Positions 10,701 through 22,700 of a stretch of DNA of 35,365 bases are shown piece by piece (within the stretch, counting starts at the first letter, position 1; the number at the start of each line of letters is the position of its first letter). Location of the stretch: the NCBI GenBank assembly GCA_016791105.1, contig JAEUNM010000103.1, positions 1 through 35,365 of the forward strand. The letters run 5' to 3'. This DNA comes from Rhodocyclaceae bacterium (GTDB taxonomy: Bacteria > Pseudomonadota > Gammaproteobacteria > Burkholderiales > Rhodocyclaceae). The notes below the pieces were generated by a model that saw nothing but the letters and a program-made list of their open reading frames with translations, made no database searches and was not told the DNA's origin. Made by a program: the position numbers and the translations under genes.

Positions 10701-13700
10701 GTCGAAGTGGACCAGCACGCCGCTGGCCGGCGCATTGCCGGCGGCAACTTGCACGAAATTATCCGTGCCCATCAGGGCGCGTTCCAGCACCCAGTGGTCG
10801 AGATTGCTGTCGGCGATGCTGCCGACGATGTCTGTGGCCGCATCCAGCAAACTGCCGCTTGCCGGGTTGTCCAGCGACACCACGGGCGCGGCCTGGTCAG
10901 CCGGGTCGCGTACCTTGAGTACCGTGGTGGTGCTGCCGGTGAGCCCGTCGACGTCGGTGGCGGTGGCGACCACTTCATAGCGGCCGGGCGCCTGCGGCAC
11001 ATAGTTGGCGCGGCCGTGCTCGTCCAGCGTGAGCGCCTGGCCATTGACCGTGACGCTCAGTTGCGCGATCGGCGCGATGGACGAAGCGCTGGCATGTACC
11101 ACCACTGATGCGCCCGGCGTCTGCGGGAAACTGGGCGTCAGTTCAACCAGTACCGCGGGCGGCACTGGCGCGATGGTGGCGCGCAGCACGGCCACGCGCG
11201 TCACGCTCAGTTCGCCATCGCTCACGGTGAACTGGATCGGGAAATCGCCGGTTTGCGTGGGGCTGGGCGTCCAGTTGAAGGCGCCGGTCTGTGCGTTCAG
11301 TGTGGCGCCATCCGGCATGCCGCTGGCCGAATAGTTCAGCACCGCGCCCAGGTCGGGGTCCGCCGCCGCCAGTTGCAAACTAAATGGTTTGCCCAGCACG
11401 AGGCCGTGGTTATCCACCTGCAGCGTGGGCACGCGGTCGGTATTGTTGACCGTGACATGCACGGTCTGGCTGTCGCTTAGACCGCCCGGATCGCTCACGC
11501 TGAACTGGATGTCGTAACTGCCAGCCTGGTTGAAATTCGGCGTCCAGATGAATTGCCCGGTCTGGCCATTGAATGTCGCGCCGGCCGGCATGCCCGCCGT
11601 GACTTGATAGGTGAGCGTGTCGTGGTTGGGGTCGGCCGCCGCCAGGGTAAATTGCAGGGCGGTATTTTCGCGCCCGGATTGCGCCGCCGCCGGCACGAAC
11701 TGCGGCGCCTGATTTACCGGCGTTACGGTCAAATCTATCTTGCGCGTTGCGCTCAGATTGCCGTCGCTCGCCGTCAGTACGATGTCCTTGTAAGTACCCA
11801 CCTGCAACAGCGTGGGCGACCAGCTCAATACGCCGGTGGTGGCATCGAGCGTGGCGCCGGCAGGCAGGTTGCCGGAGCTGTACACCACCTGGTCGCCATC
11901 CGGATCGACTGCCTGCAGCGTGACCGATAGCGCATGGTCGGCCTGCACGGTCTGGTTGGCGGCTGCCACCCACACCGGCGCCTGGTTGCTGCTGCGCACG
12001 GTGATGCGGAAAGCCTGCTGGTCGGTTTGCACCAGCGTGGCGTCGCCATTGCCGCTGTCGTGCACGCTTGCGAGCAGGTTGTACTGGCCCAGGTCGCCGG
12101 CGGAAGGCGTCCAGTCCAGCACCGCCTGGCCGTATGCCGTGCCGGGCGTGAGCGTGGCGCCCGGCGGCAGGCCGGCGGCGCTGAAGCTGAGCGGATCCTG
12201 GTCGCCGTCGCTGGCTTGCAGCGCGAGATGCAGCGGCTGGCCGACCACCGCCACGGTATTGGCGATGGGCGCCAGGTGCGGCGGCACGTTGGGCGAATTG
12301 ACCGTCAGCACGAAAGATTGCGTGCCGGACAGCACCGCATACTGACCGCCGCCGTCGCCGTCGTCGGTGGCGCGCAGCGTGATGGTGTAATTGCCGCGGT
12401 CGTCCAGACCGGGATGGAAGCTGAATTCCCCCGTGCCGTCGCCGTGGTCCGTGAAACTGCCGAAGGCCGGCAGCCCGACCTGCGACAGCGTGATCGGGTT
12501 GCCGTCCGGGTCGGTGGTGACGACCGGCAGCAGCAGGGTGCTGTCGTGCTCCACGCTCTGGTTGGCGATGAAGCTTATTTGCGGCGCCCGGTTGGCATTC
12601 AGCACCGATATCTGCACGGTTTGCGTCACCACATTGGGCGTGCCGCTGCCGTCGCCATTGTCGGTGGCGGTGATGCTCACGCTGTGCATGCCGGCCGCGT
12701 CGAAATCCGGCGTCCAGCTGAATATCAAAGTGTCCGGATCGAAACTTGCGCCCGCCGGCATGCCCGACAGGCTGTAACTGACCGACGCGACGCCGGAATC
12801 GGTTTCATAGGCCAGCGTGCCGTCGGCGCCGCGGTCGGGCGCCTGCCAGGTCGGATTGTCGGGGTCAAATGCCTGAACCCGGAACTGAATCGCCTGGCCT
12901 TCCAGGGTCTGGAAGTTGTCCAGGCTCAGGAATTGCGGCACGCCATTGACGTTCTGCACGGAAATGAGCAGGTTTTTGGTGACCGTCCCCTGGGCGTTGG
13001 TGACGCTGACCGGAATTTGATACACGCCGTGCTGGGTGTAATCCGGGGTCCAGTCGAACAGCCCGCTATTCGGGTTCAGGAAGGCGCCCGGCGGCAGCAG
13101 GTCGGAGGCAAACGTGAGCGCTGCGCCATCCACGTCGCTGGCCTGCAACGGGTAGCTGATATGGTCGCCTTCCAGTGCCGTGAGCGCGGGAGGCTGCAAA
13201 AATTGCGGCGGCTGCGGACTGGGTGCGATGGTCAGCGGAACTGTCGCGCGGGTGCGATGCGTGCCGTCGCTGACCGTGAAACTTAAATTCGGATAAGTGC
13301 CGGCGGAGTGGAAATCCGGCGTCCAACTCAGCACATGCTGCGTGGCATCGAAGCTTGCCCCGGGTGGCAGATTGTCGGCCCAGAAAATGAGCGGATCGCC
13401 GTCCTGGTCAGTGGCGTTCAGGGTGAGCAGCACCGGCACGCCTTCGCGGCCATTGATGGCCTGCGGCAGTCCGACAAATTCCGGCGCCACATTGACGCCG
13501 CTTACCTGCAGCGCAAAGCTTTGTCTGTCATAGGCGCCATAGCGGTCGAATACCTCGACCACCACGGTATTGAGGCCAGGGCTGAGCAGAGTCGGCGTCC
13601 AGGTCAACAGGCCGCTGGTCGGGTCTACGCTCATGCCGGCCGGGCCGCGCGTTAGTACATAGGACACCGGGTCGTTGTCCGCTTCCAGCGTCGTGAGCTG

Positions 13701-16700
13701 ATATTGATAGTTGTTGCCGGCGTTGGCCGTCGCGAGCGGCGTGGAGGTAATTTCCGGCGCGTGATTGCCCGCGATTACCCCGCTTACGCCGGACGAAAAT
13801 GCCACCGGCCGGCGGTTGGGCGTCAGCACCGAGAGGGTGCGGCCCTGGGTGGATGCCCCGGCGCCCAGTATGCCGCCCGGCGGCAGCGCGTCGCTCAGGT
13901 CTATGAGCCAGGAACCGTCGGCGGTGCGGCCGGCATTGCCCAAAGGTTCGCCGTCGAAATGCTGTTGCGGCGATAGTTGCAGTACCAGCGGCAGCAAGAG
14001 CGCGTGGTCGCCGGTATTGGTGACGGTCACGTCGTAAGACACCGTGCCGTCCTGGCGGTCGCTGCGGGCATTGAAAAAGCGCAATTGCAGCACCGAAGAC
14101 AAATCGGATATGGCGGTGAATTTCGTGTCGTACTGGGCGGCCAGGTCGAGGCCGGCTTCGCTGCGTATGCCGTCGAACACGCGCAACTGATAGTGGTCGG
14201 CAAACAGCGGGTCGAAACTGAGCGTGGCGGTGCGCGTGGCCTGGTCGTAACTGACGCCCAATACCGGTACCACGCCGGCGGTATCGCCCTGCAGGCGGTA
14301 ATTGGCCGGGTTAAGCACCGAATGCAGGTCGGACGCCAGACCGGTTGCCATATCCAGGTCGAAAGTGACGTCCAGGCTGGCCGCGGGCAGGGCCACCACG
14401 GCATCCGCAGGCGGATTGGTGGCCACCACTTGCGGCGGGCGCAGCGGATTGAGTACGTCGATCTGGTGCGACTGGCTGATCAGGATGCGGCCGTCGGCGG
14501 TGGTTTTGATCTGGTCGCCGCGCGTGCCGCCGCTCGCCAGCGCAACGCGATGCAGCGTGGCCAGATCGACCATGGTCAGTTCGGTGCCGGCACCGTCCTG
14601 CACTTCCGAGGTGTGCGACACGAACAGCATGCCTGCCAGCGTCGTGCCGTCCTGCCCGAAGGCGATGGAATCGATGTCGGCATCCAGCTCCAGCATGAGC
14701 TGCGGCTGCACCGGATTGCCGCTGAAGCGGATGATCTTGTTCTGGTCGTGCGGCCAGGCCGCGGCCCATAGCGTGCCGTCCGGCGCGAACGCCAGGCTGC
14801 CCACGCGTATGTCGCTGAAATGGCTGAACGTGCCGGTGAGCGGGTGGAATATTTCTATGCCGTTACCCGAGGCGATGTAAATGAGGCCGGTGCCGGCCTG
14901 TATGGCCAGGGTTTGCGTGAGGCCGTCGCCGTATTGCGCAACGACCGCATAGGTGCTGGCGTCCAGTTTGTACAGAGGCCCGCCGCCAGTGGCCGCCCAG
15001 ATGAAATTGCCCGACTCGTCCAGCACCATGTCGTAGATGGGCTCGGCCAGCGTGGCGACCGGCGTGCCGGCGGTTCCGCCCTGGCGCGGGAACAGGAACA
15101 ACTGGTTGCGCGCCGCGCCGCCGCTTGCCAGCAGCGTGCCGTCGGGCAACGGCAGCAGCGCGACCGGGCCGATGGACGAACTGCTTTGCGCGATGCCGTT
15201 GGCGAATACCTGCGCCGTGAAGGGCGCGGTAACGCTGGTGAATTCCGGCAGGTGCGATACCGGCAGTGCCGACGGAATGCCCTGTTGCGCCTGCAGGAAC
15301 AATTGATTGGTGGAAGGCTGCGCGCTTTCCGGCGGCAGGGTGCCCAAATCCTGGGTGGTTTCGCCTACCGTGGGCAAGCTGCCCAGGCTGGTTTGCGAAC
15401 CGTCGCTGGGCAAGCTCTGGCCGGCCGGCGCGGCTTCGCGGTTGCCGGCGTTGTCGGTGGCGAGTGCCAGGAACTGGTAGCTGTGGCCGGCCTGGCCGTT
15501 GTACACGCCGGAAGTGGCCGTGCTCTGGTTGAGCCACACCGTATAGTCGCCGCCGTCTTCGGCCACATACACGGTCACGCCCTTCACGCCGCTGCCGCTG
15601 CTGTCGTCGGTCGCGCTCCAGCTCACCTGATAATCCTGCCCGCCGGCGACCACTGGTGCCGCCGTAAGGGTGGTGGTGGGTGCCACGCCATCTATGGTGT
15701 AGCGCACTTCCGGTGTATCCAGCGGTGCCGTGGTGTTGAACAGCACGCGCGCCTGCGCGCTAATGCTGGTGCCGGTGGCGAGCCCGGCGTTGGGCACCAC
15801 CGTATAGCTCACGAAGCCGCGCCCGGCGCCGCTGGCGTCATCCGGCGGCAACAGGCCCTTGGTCGGGTCCTGTACCACTTCGCCGGTCAGCGGGTCTATG
15901 GCCTGCAGCAGCCAGGTGAGAGTGTTGGAATTGACGTCTATGCCGGCATTCACGCGCAGGATGAAGCCGCGGCTGGCGGTGAAATCGAAGTCGCCCTGGA
16001 ACGTGCCGACCGAACCCGGTACATGCACCTGAATGTCACCCAACTGCAGGTCGCCGAGGCGGAAACTGCGCGGGTCGAGGTTGCTGTCGAGCTGGCTCAC
16101 GATGCGCACTTCGCCTACCGTGGCCGAGGCATCCGAGCCATTGGCGAACTGGATGGTGTACGGCTCGGCCTGGCCCAGCGGCACGAATTGCTGCGCGCCA
16201 TAAGCCAGCGGACCGTTCAGGATGGCTTGCCCGGTGCGCGCCGTGCCGGTGAGGAATTGCGCGAAATTGGGCGCCTGCACATTCACGAAATTCGGGTTTT
16301 CCGGGTGCGTTTCGTCGGAATCCGGGTGGTCCGGGTGCTGCGGGAAATCCCAGTCATTAGCCCACGGCACATATACATACACGCCCTGGTAATGCGTGGG
16401 CGCGCTCATGTTGAGGTTGAAATCCGTGGCCGGCGGCGGATCGAAACTGAAATAGCTGGTGGCGTCGTCGGGGCTGACCAAATCCTGCTTGACGGTGATG
16501 TAGGGCGTGAAGGCGTTCAAATCTTCGCCATACCAGGCGCGCACCTGATTGAAAAAGTCCGTCAGATTGCCATTCGTGATGATCTGCTGCCCGGCCGGGC
16601 CGGCCAGAATGCCGGCCGCCAGCGTGGTTTGCAGGCTTACCAGCACCGGGTTGGCATGCACTTCCGGCGGCACGTCCACTTCGCGCAGCAGGCCGGCCTG

Positions 16701-19700
16701 TTCCAGCGCGGCGAGGTACAGGTCGGTCCAGCTGGAGGCGTCCGCGGCCAGATTTTGCAGCGCGCTCGAAGCCGTCGCATCGGCCAGGATGGCGGCGCGC
16801 AGTTGCCCGGCAAGTTGGGTTTGCTGGGCGATGTACTCGTCGCGCGTGAGCGGCGTGGCGGCGCCCATGATGTTGAAGGCGAATGCGGTGACGCCCGGTT
16901 GTTCCGAATAAGCGCCCGGCGGCAGCCCGTTCGGATAGGTTTGCACCTGAAAACTGAAGGTGGTGTTGGACTGATCCGCGAAATCGATGGCGTAGCCGGT
17001 GGTGAGCCAGTTGCCGCCGGCATTCACACTGGGCACGATGCTGGCCCAGGGCACGCCGGAAATGTTGGGCGTGCCGGTGACGTTGGTGGTGAGGCCCAGG
17101 TAAGGTACGCCTCCGTTGTCCGGCAGGGTGGGCACGCCGTACTGGAATTCCACGTAGGGAATATCGACATTGGTACGGCTGGTGAGCGTGAAGCCGTACA
17201 GGCCGCTATTGCCGCCCCACACCACGCGCGGCCCGCCCAGGGCGATGCTCACGTCCGGCGGCAGTGCCTGTTCCACCAGGTAGCGGTAGGGTGCGGTGGC
17301 GACGGCGCCATCCGGGTTGATCACCTCCACGTCGTAGAGGCCGTGCGGTGCATCGCGCAGGTCGAAGATGGCGATGATGCGCGTCTTGTCCATCACCTGA
17401 TAACTCACCGGCTCGTATTCGGCAAAACCCGGCCGCACCAGTTTGACGATGGCCTGCGGGTCGAATTGCGCGCCCAGGATGGTGGTGGTGACGTAGCGGC
17501 TGTCGCCGCCGGAATCCGGCGTCACGCCGGTAATGGCGAACGGCAGCAGGCGCGCCGTGAGGCTTACCGGCGTGTTGGCGGCTGGCTCGGACTGGCCATG
17601 CACCAGCAGGTAATAGGTACCGGCGGTGGTGGACGGAATGACCGCAAATTGATCCGCCTGCAAGGCGCCTTGATAGGCGGCGTCGTAAGTGGCGCCGGAG
17701 GGCAGCGCGTTGTAGCGCAGGAACAAGGTGTTGGAGGCGGAATTGTTGCTGGAGTCGAGGTCCACGCGCAGCGTGCCGCCCTGCGGCACGGTGATCTGGT
17801 ACAGCCTGTCCTCGCCGCTGCTGAGCGTGGTGGCGAGCGGCACGCCCAGATGCAATTCGGGTACCGTCACCTGCAGCGGATCGGCCGAGGCGGTGCGGTT
17901 ATTGCCTTCCTGCGCTTCGACGATTTCGTCGAACACGTCGCTGCGGATGAGGATGCGGTAGCTGCCGGGTGTCGCGGCGGGCAGATTGGCATCCAGCGTG
18001 GCCGTGTAGCTGGCGTGTCCATCCAGCGTGCCGGTGCGCGTGTAGCGGCCTATGGGCTTGTCGTTGATATCCCATATGTTGTCGGCGGACAGATAGGCGG
18101 TGTCGGTCCAACTGCCTTTGGCCGGGTTGTCGCTGTCGTTCAGTACCGTCCAGCTCAGATGCACCGGGTCGCCGGACATTGCGGACGACGGCAGGCTGAT
18201 GGTCTGTACCACCAGGTCGGCCGGCGGCGGCAGTTCGATCAATAAAGGCGTGACGCTCGCGGTGGCATTGTCGCCTTCCTTATCGGCTTCGAACACTTCG
18301 CCGCGCGCGTTGCGCTGCGTGGTCGGGTCGGTCAGCACGAACAGGTACCAGGGGCCGATGAGGTTGCGCGTGGCCTTGATCGTGACGGTTTTCTGGTAGC
18401 TCGCACCGGCGGCCAGTCCGCCGCTGTGAGTTTCCGTGTCCAGATAAAAATCGGCGTCGCTCAGGAACTGGTCGCGCGACAGATAAATGCGGTCTTCCCA
18501 GGACGACTGCCGGTCCGGCGTGCCGCCGCCGCCGGTATTGGTGACGGTGTAGGTAAGCGTATAAGACTGCCCGGCCAGCACGTGGCCCGGCTGGCTCGGG
18601 TCCGGCCCGGCAAATTCGACCGCCGTGACTTGCAGGTTGGGCGGCGGCACCGCCACCACCGGCAACGCGCCGGCCGTAATATTGTTGCCTTCGCCCTGGA
18701 ATTCGGGCACTGCGCCCATGTCCCCGCTGGACGAGTAAAGGCCGGGCTCGCCATTGATGCCGCGCCGCGTGGAATCGGTGAACACCAGGATGTAGTAACT
18801 GCCGCCTATGCCATCCGGCAGGCGTAGCTGCAGCGAGCGCGAATAGCTGGCGCCGGTGGCCAAGATGCTATTGCGCGAAATTTCGCCCAGTTGGGTGTCG
18901 TTGGGGTCCAGCGAGGGGTCGGTGGATAGATACACGCGGTCCACCCAGGAGCCTTCGCGCGTATCGCGGTTGCCGACGTTGGTGACGGTCCAGTCCACCG
19001 TGATGAGGTCGCCCGCGTGCGGCGGCGTGGCCGGCAGCACGAGGTCGGTCACGCGCAGATCGGGTTCGCGGTAAATCACCGGCAGAATGCCGTCGGCGCG
19101 GTTGTTGCTGCCATCCTCGTAGCCGCGCACGGTAAAGCTGTTGCGGCCAGCACTATTGTCGCGGGTATTCGCGGTGAGGCCGCCGCCGCGGCTGGTGACC
19201 ACGAATACGTAAAAATCCTGCGGGTCGGCGGCCGTGCCGCCTATGCCTTTGGGCAGCAGGAAATTGGCGCTTTGCGTATAGCTCGCGCCGGCCGCCAGCG
19301 GCTCGGCATTGCTGTGCGCGTATTCGCCTATCAGTTGCGCCTGGTTGTCGAATACCGGGTAGCGCGAAAAGAACAACTGGTCCACCCAGTAGCGCGTTCC
19401 GGACCAGACATCGGCGCCGAAATTGGTGACGGTCCAGGTGACGCTGGTCTGTTCGCCGGAGTAATTGACTTGCTGCGGCTGGACCGAGGTGACCTGCAGA
19501 TCGGCCGGTGGGCGCGGCGTGACCAGCGTGGTGCCCAAACCCCGGTTATTGCTGGCGTAGGGGCCTTCCCAGGTGGGGGGAATGAGGTTTTCGCCGGTAT
19601 TGGCGAGCACGAACACATAGCGGCCGGAAATTTCGGGCGCCAGCTGGAAGGTGGCCTGCGCGGTGTAACTGCCGTTGGAGGCCACGATGCCGTTGTGCGC

Positions 19701-22700
19701 CACGCTGCCCAGGTACCACTGGTTGCCTAGCGGCTGGCCGCTATTGGGCGGCACGAAGGTCGCCACGTCCGACAGATACACCTGGTCGAACAGCAGCGCA
19801 TCTTCGGTGGCACTGGCGCCCTGGTTCTGCACCGTCCATTGCACGGTGAACGGCTCGCCGCCCACGCCTGCGGCTTGCGGCGTGACCGCAGTAACCACCA
19901 GATCGGGCGGCGGCGCCAGCAATATGGTGATGGCGCGGGCCTTGTAATTGTCGCTGTTGAGCTGGTTCGGGTCGTCCGGATTGACGTTGATGTCCTGCGT
20001 GCTCTTGTGCACCACGTCGAAGGCATCGGACCACGGCGTGATGAAAAATTCGCCCGACAGATGCTTCGGCAGCGTCACGCTTACGGTTACGTCGTAGCCG
20101 GTGGGCGGTGCGATGAGGCTGGGATCGTTGCCGAGCAGGCCGGCGTGCGGAATGGTGGCGAGCAGAATGTCGCCCTTGGTCACGTTGGGGCGCGTGCGGT
20201 CGCGTGTGAGCCATACCTGATCGGTCCAGTTGGACCTGTCGGTCGGCTCCAGCCCGAGGTTGCTGACATGGTAGGTGACGTCGAAGGTGGTGCCGTCGAA
20301 TACCTGTGCCGGCGCCACCACGCCGCTCATGACGAGGTCCGCCGGCGGCTCGGGGTTGATGTAGATGGGCTTGACGAAGCTGTTGTTGTTTTCGTTCGGA
20401 AATTCATTGACGGCTTTGTTGCCGTTGGCCGCCACGATCAGGTAGGCCGGGCCGCCCAGGCGCTTGGGTACACTCAGGTCGGTGGTGTGCGTGACATAGG
20501 TTTCACCCGGCGCCAGCGCCGCCTGGTTGTCGAATGTGCCCAGCAGGATCGCGCTGCCGTCGAGGTGGTCGATCAGCGATATATAGACATAGTCGGTCCA
20601 GTGCCCGCGCGCGTCCTCTATGCCCTGATTGATGATGGTGTAATCGAGCGCCACCGTGCCGCCGGCGTCCGCCGTGGGTGGCGCGTTGTCGATGGAAAAC
20701 ACCTGCAGGTCGGGGTTGGGCGGCACGACCAGGGTGAGGGTGTCCTGATCGGTAAAGGAGTTATTACCGAAGGCGCCGTTTTCGAATATCGGGAACAGGC
20801 CGGCATTGGTGCGCACCACCAGGCGGAACACGCCCTGCACATTAGTGGGCAGTTGTACCTGTTCGCGCCGCGTGTAATTCAGGCCGCCTTCCAGCGGGCC
20901 GGGGTAATTGAAGGTGGCCAGCGTGAAGGTGCGCGAGCCGCCCACTTCCTGCAACTGGATGGCGTCCACCCAGGCGCCGCGCGTGACGCCGCCGCCCACG
21001 TTCTGCACTGTCCACACCACATCCACGCGCTCGCCCGCGTTGGCTGTGCTGATGATGGCAGTAGAACCGGGCGTGGTGACGGCGGCTGCCGTGGTGGTCA
21101 AATCCGGCGCCGGTGAAAGACTGACCGCCACCGCGTCAGATACGCCATAGTTGTTGTCGGTGTATATAAATTCGTAAGGCCCGACCGTGCGCACCACGAC
21201 GTAATAAGTGCCCTGCACGTTTTCCGGCAGCGTGACGCTGCCCGTGCGGCTGTAACTGCCGCCCACGGCCAGCGCGCCGATATGGCGGAAGCTGCCCAGG
21301 CTGGCCACGATGTTTTGGCCGGCCGGGTCGCTCGCGAGTCGCACTTCGTCCGTCCATTCGCTGATGTCGGTGGTTCCCTGCGCGTGCGGCGACTGGTTGA
21401 CTACGGTCCAGCTCACATCCAGGGTGCGGCTGCTGGCGCCGGTGGCCGGGGCACTTACTGCACTGACCTGCAGGTCGGAATAGATGCTGCGCGCCACATC
21501 GAACAGATTGGGCGCTTCGCCGTAATTATTGGCTTCGGCGTCGTTCTCGAATACCACGTCGGTGGCATCGCTGCGCACGAACAGGTGCGAGTGGGTCTGG
21601 TAAAACGCCGGCAACAGGAAGCTTTCCGAACGGTCGTAGCTCGCGCCCGGCGCCAGGTTGCCCTGATGGGTAAATTGCTTGATGACGGTGCCGTGGGCCG
21701 GGTTGCCGTCCGGCGAGGCGATGATGCTGTCGGTCCAGGCGCCCGCCGTAGTGGGCGCCGTGCCGGCGTTGGTGACGGTCCAGGTAATGGTGACTTCGGC
21801 CGGATCGCCTATGGTGAGGGCCGGCGCGGTGACGTTGGAGGTCACCAGGTCGGGGTAGGGCGCAAGTCCGGTGTTCAGCGTGAATACGGTGGCATTATTG
21901 CCTTCCGCCGTGCTGGCGCCGCCGCTGCCGGCGGTATTGAATTCGGAAAACTGGTTCAGCGCATCGGCCGTGATCGTGAATTCAATCTGCCCCGCGCCCA
22001 GCGAGCCGGCCGGCAAGCTGAATTGATATTGCTGGGTGCGGAAATCGCCCGCCGCAATGGCACTATTGCCGGCTGCCGCGGGGTCGTAAGCCACGTCGGC
22101 AGTGCCGATTACCTGATTGGTGGTGGCGTTGCGTATGGCGATGCGCGTGTGTGTGGCGCTGCCCGCGGGGCCGGTGCCGGTATTGGCGAGGTGCCAGCTC
22201 AGCGTAAGGCTGTCGCCGGATTGCAGGCCGGACGCAGGCGTCGCCGCAATGCTGTTGATCTGCAGGTCGGCCGCCGGTGCCAGCGGCACGGCGATTACGG
22301 CGCTGGCCGTGTTATTGGTTTCCGCCGTGCTGGCGCCGCCGGCTCCGGCGGTGTTGTATTCGAATTGCTGGCTATACAGATCGCTGGTGATGTTCACCTG
22401 TATCTGGCCCGAACCGCGCAGGCCGGCGGGCAAAGTAAAGCTGGCCTGGCGTGCGCGCGTGCCACCCGCGGCAATGTCGCCATTGCCGGCCGCCGCCGGG
22501 TCGTAAAGCACTACTTGGGTATTCAGAACTTCGCCGGTATCGAGGTTGCGCACCACCACATAGTCGTACCAACTTCCCTGCGTGGCGCGTGTGCCCAGGT
22601 TGTCGTCATTCCAGTGCACAGTGACGGCGGCGCCCGACTGCACCCCGCCGGCTGCATCCAGCGTGATGGTGGCGGGCCGCAAATCCGGGTAGGCGCCGAT

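Noticed and set aside
14820..18245. Plus-strand open frame of 1,141 codons opposite the giant gene
   Set aside because: It is codon-aligned antisense to the real frame. In GC-rich genes such frames stay open by base composition. Its product is Arg/Gly/His-rich with no recognisable domain, while the minus strand shows clear CARDB, TIG and Ig motifs.
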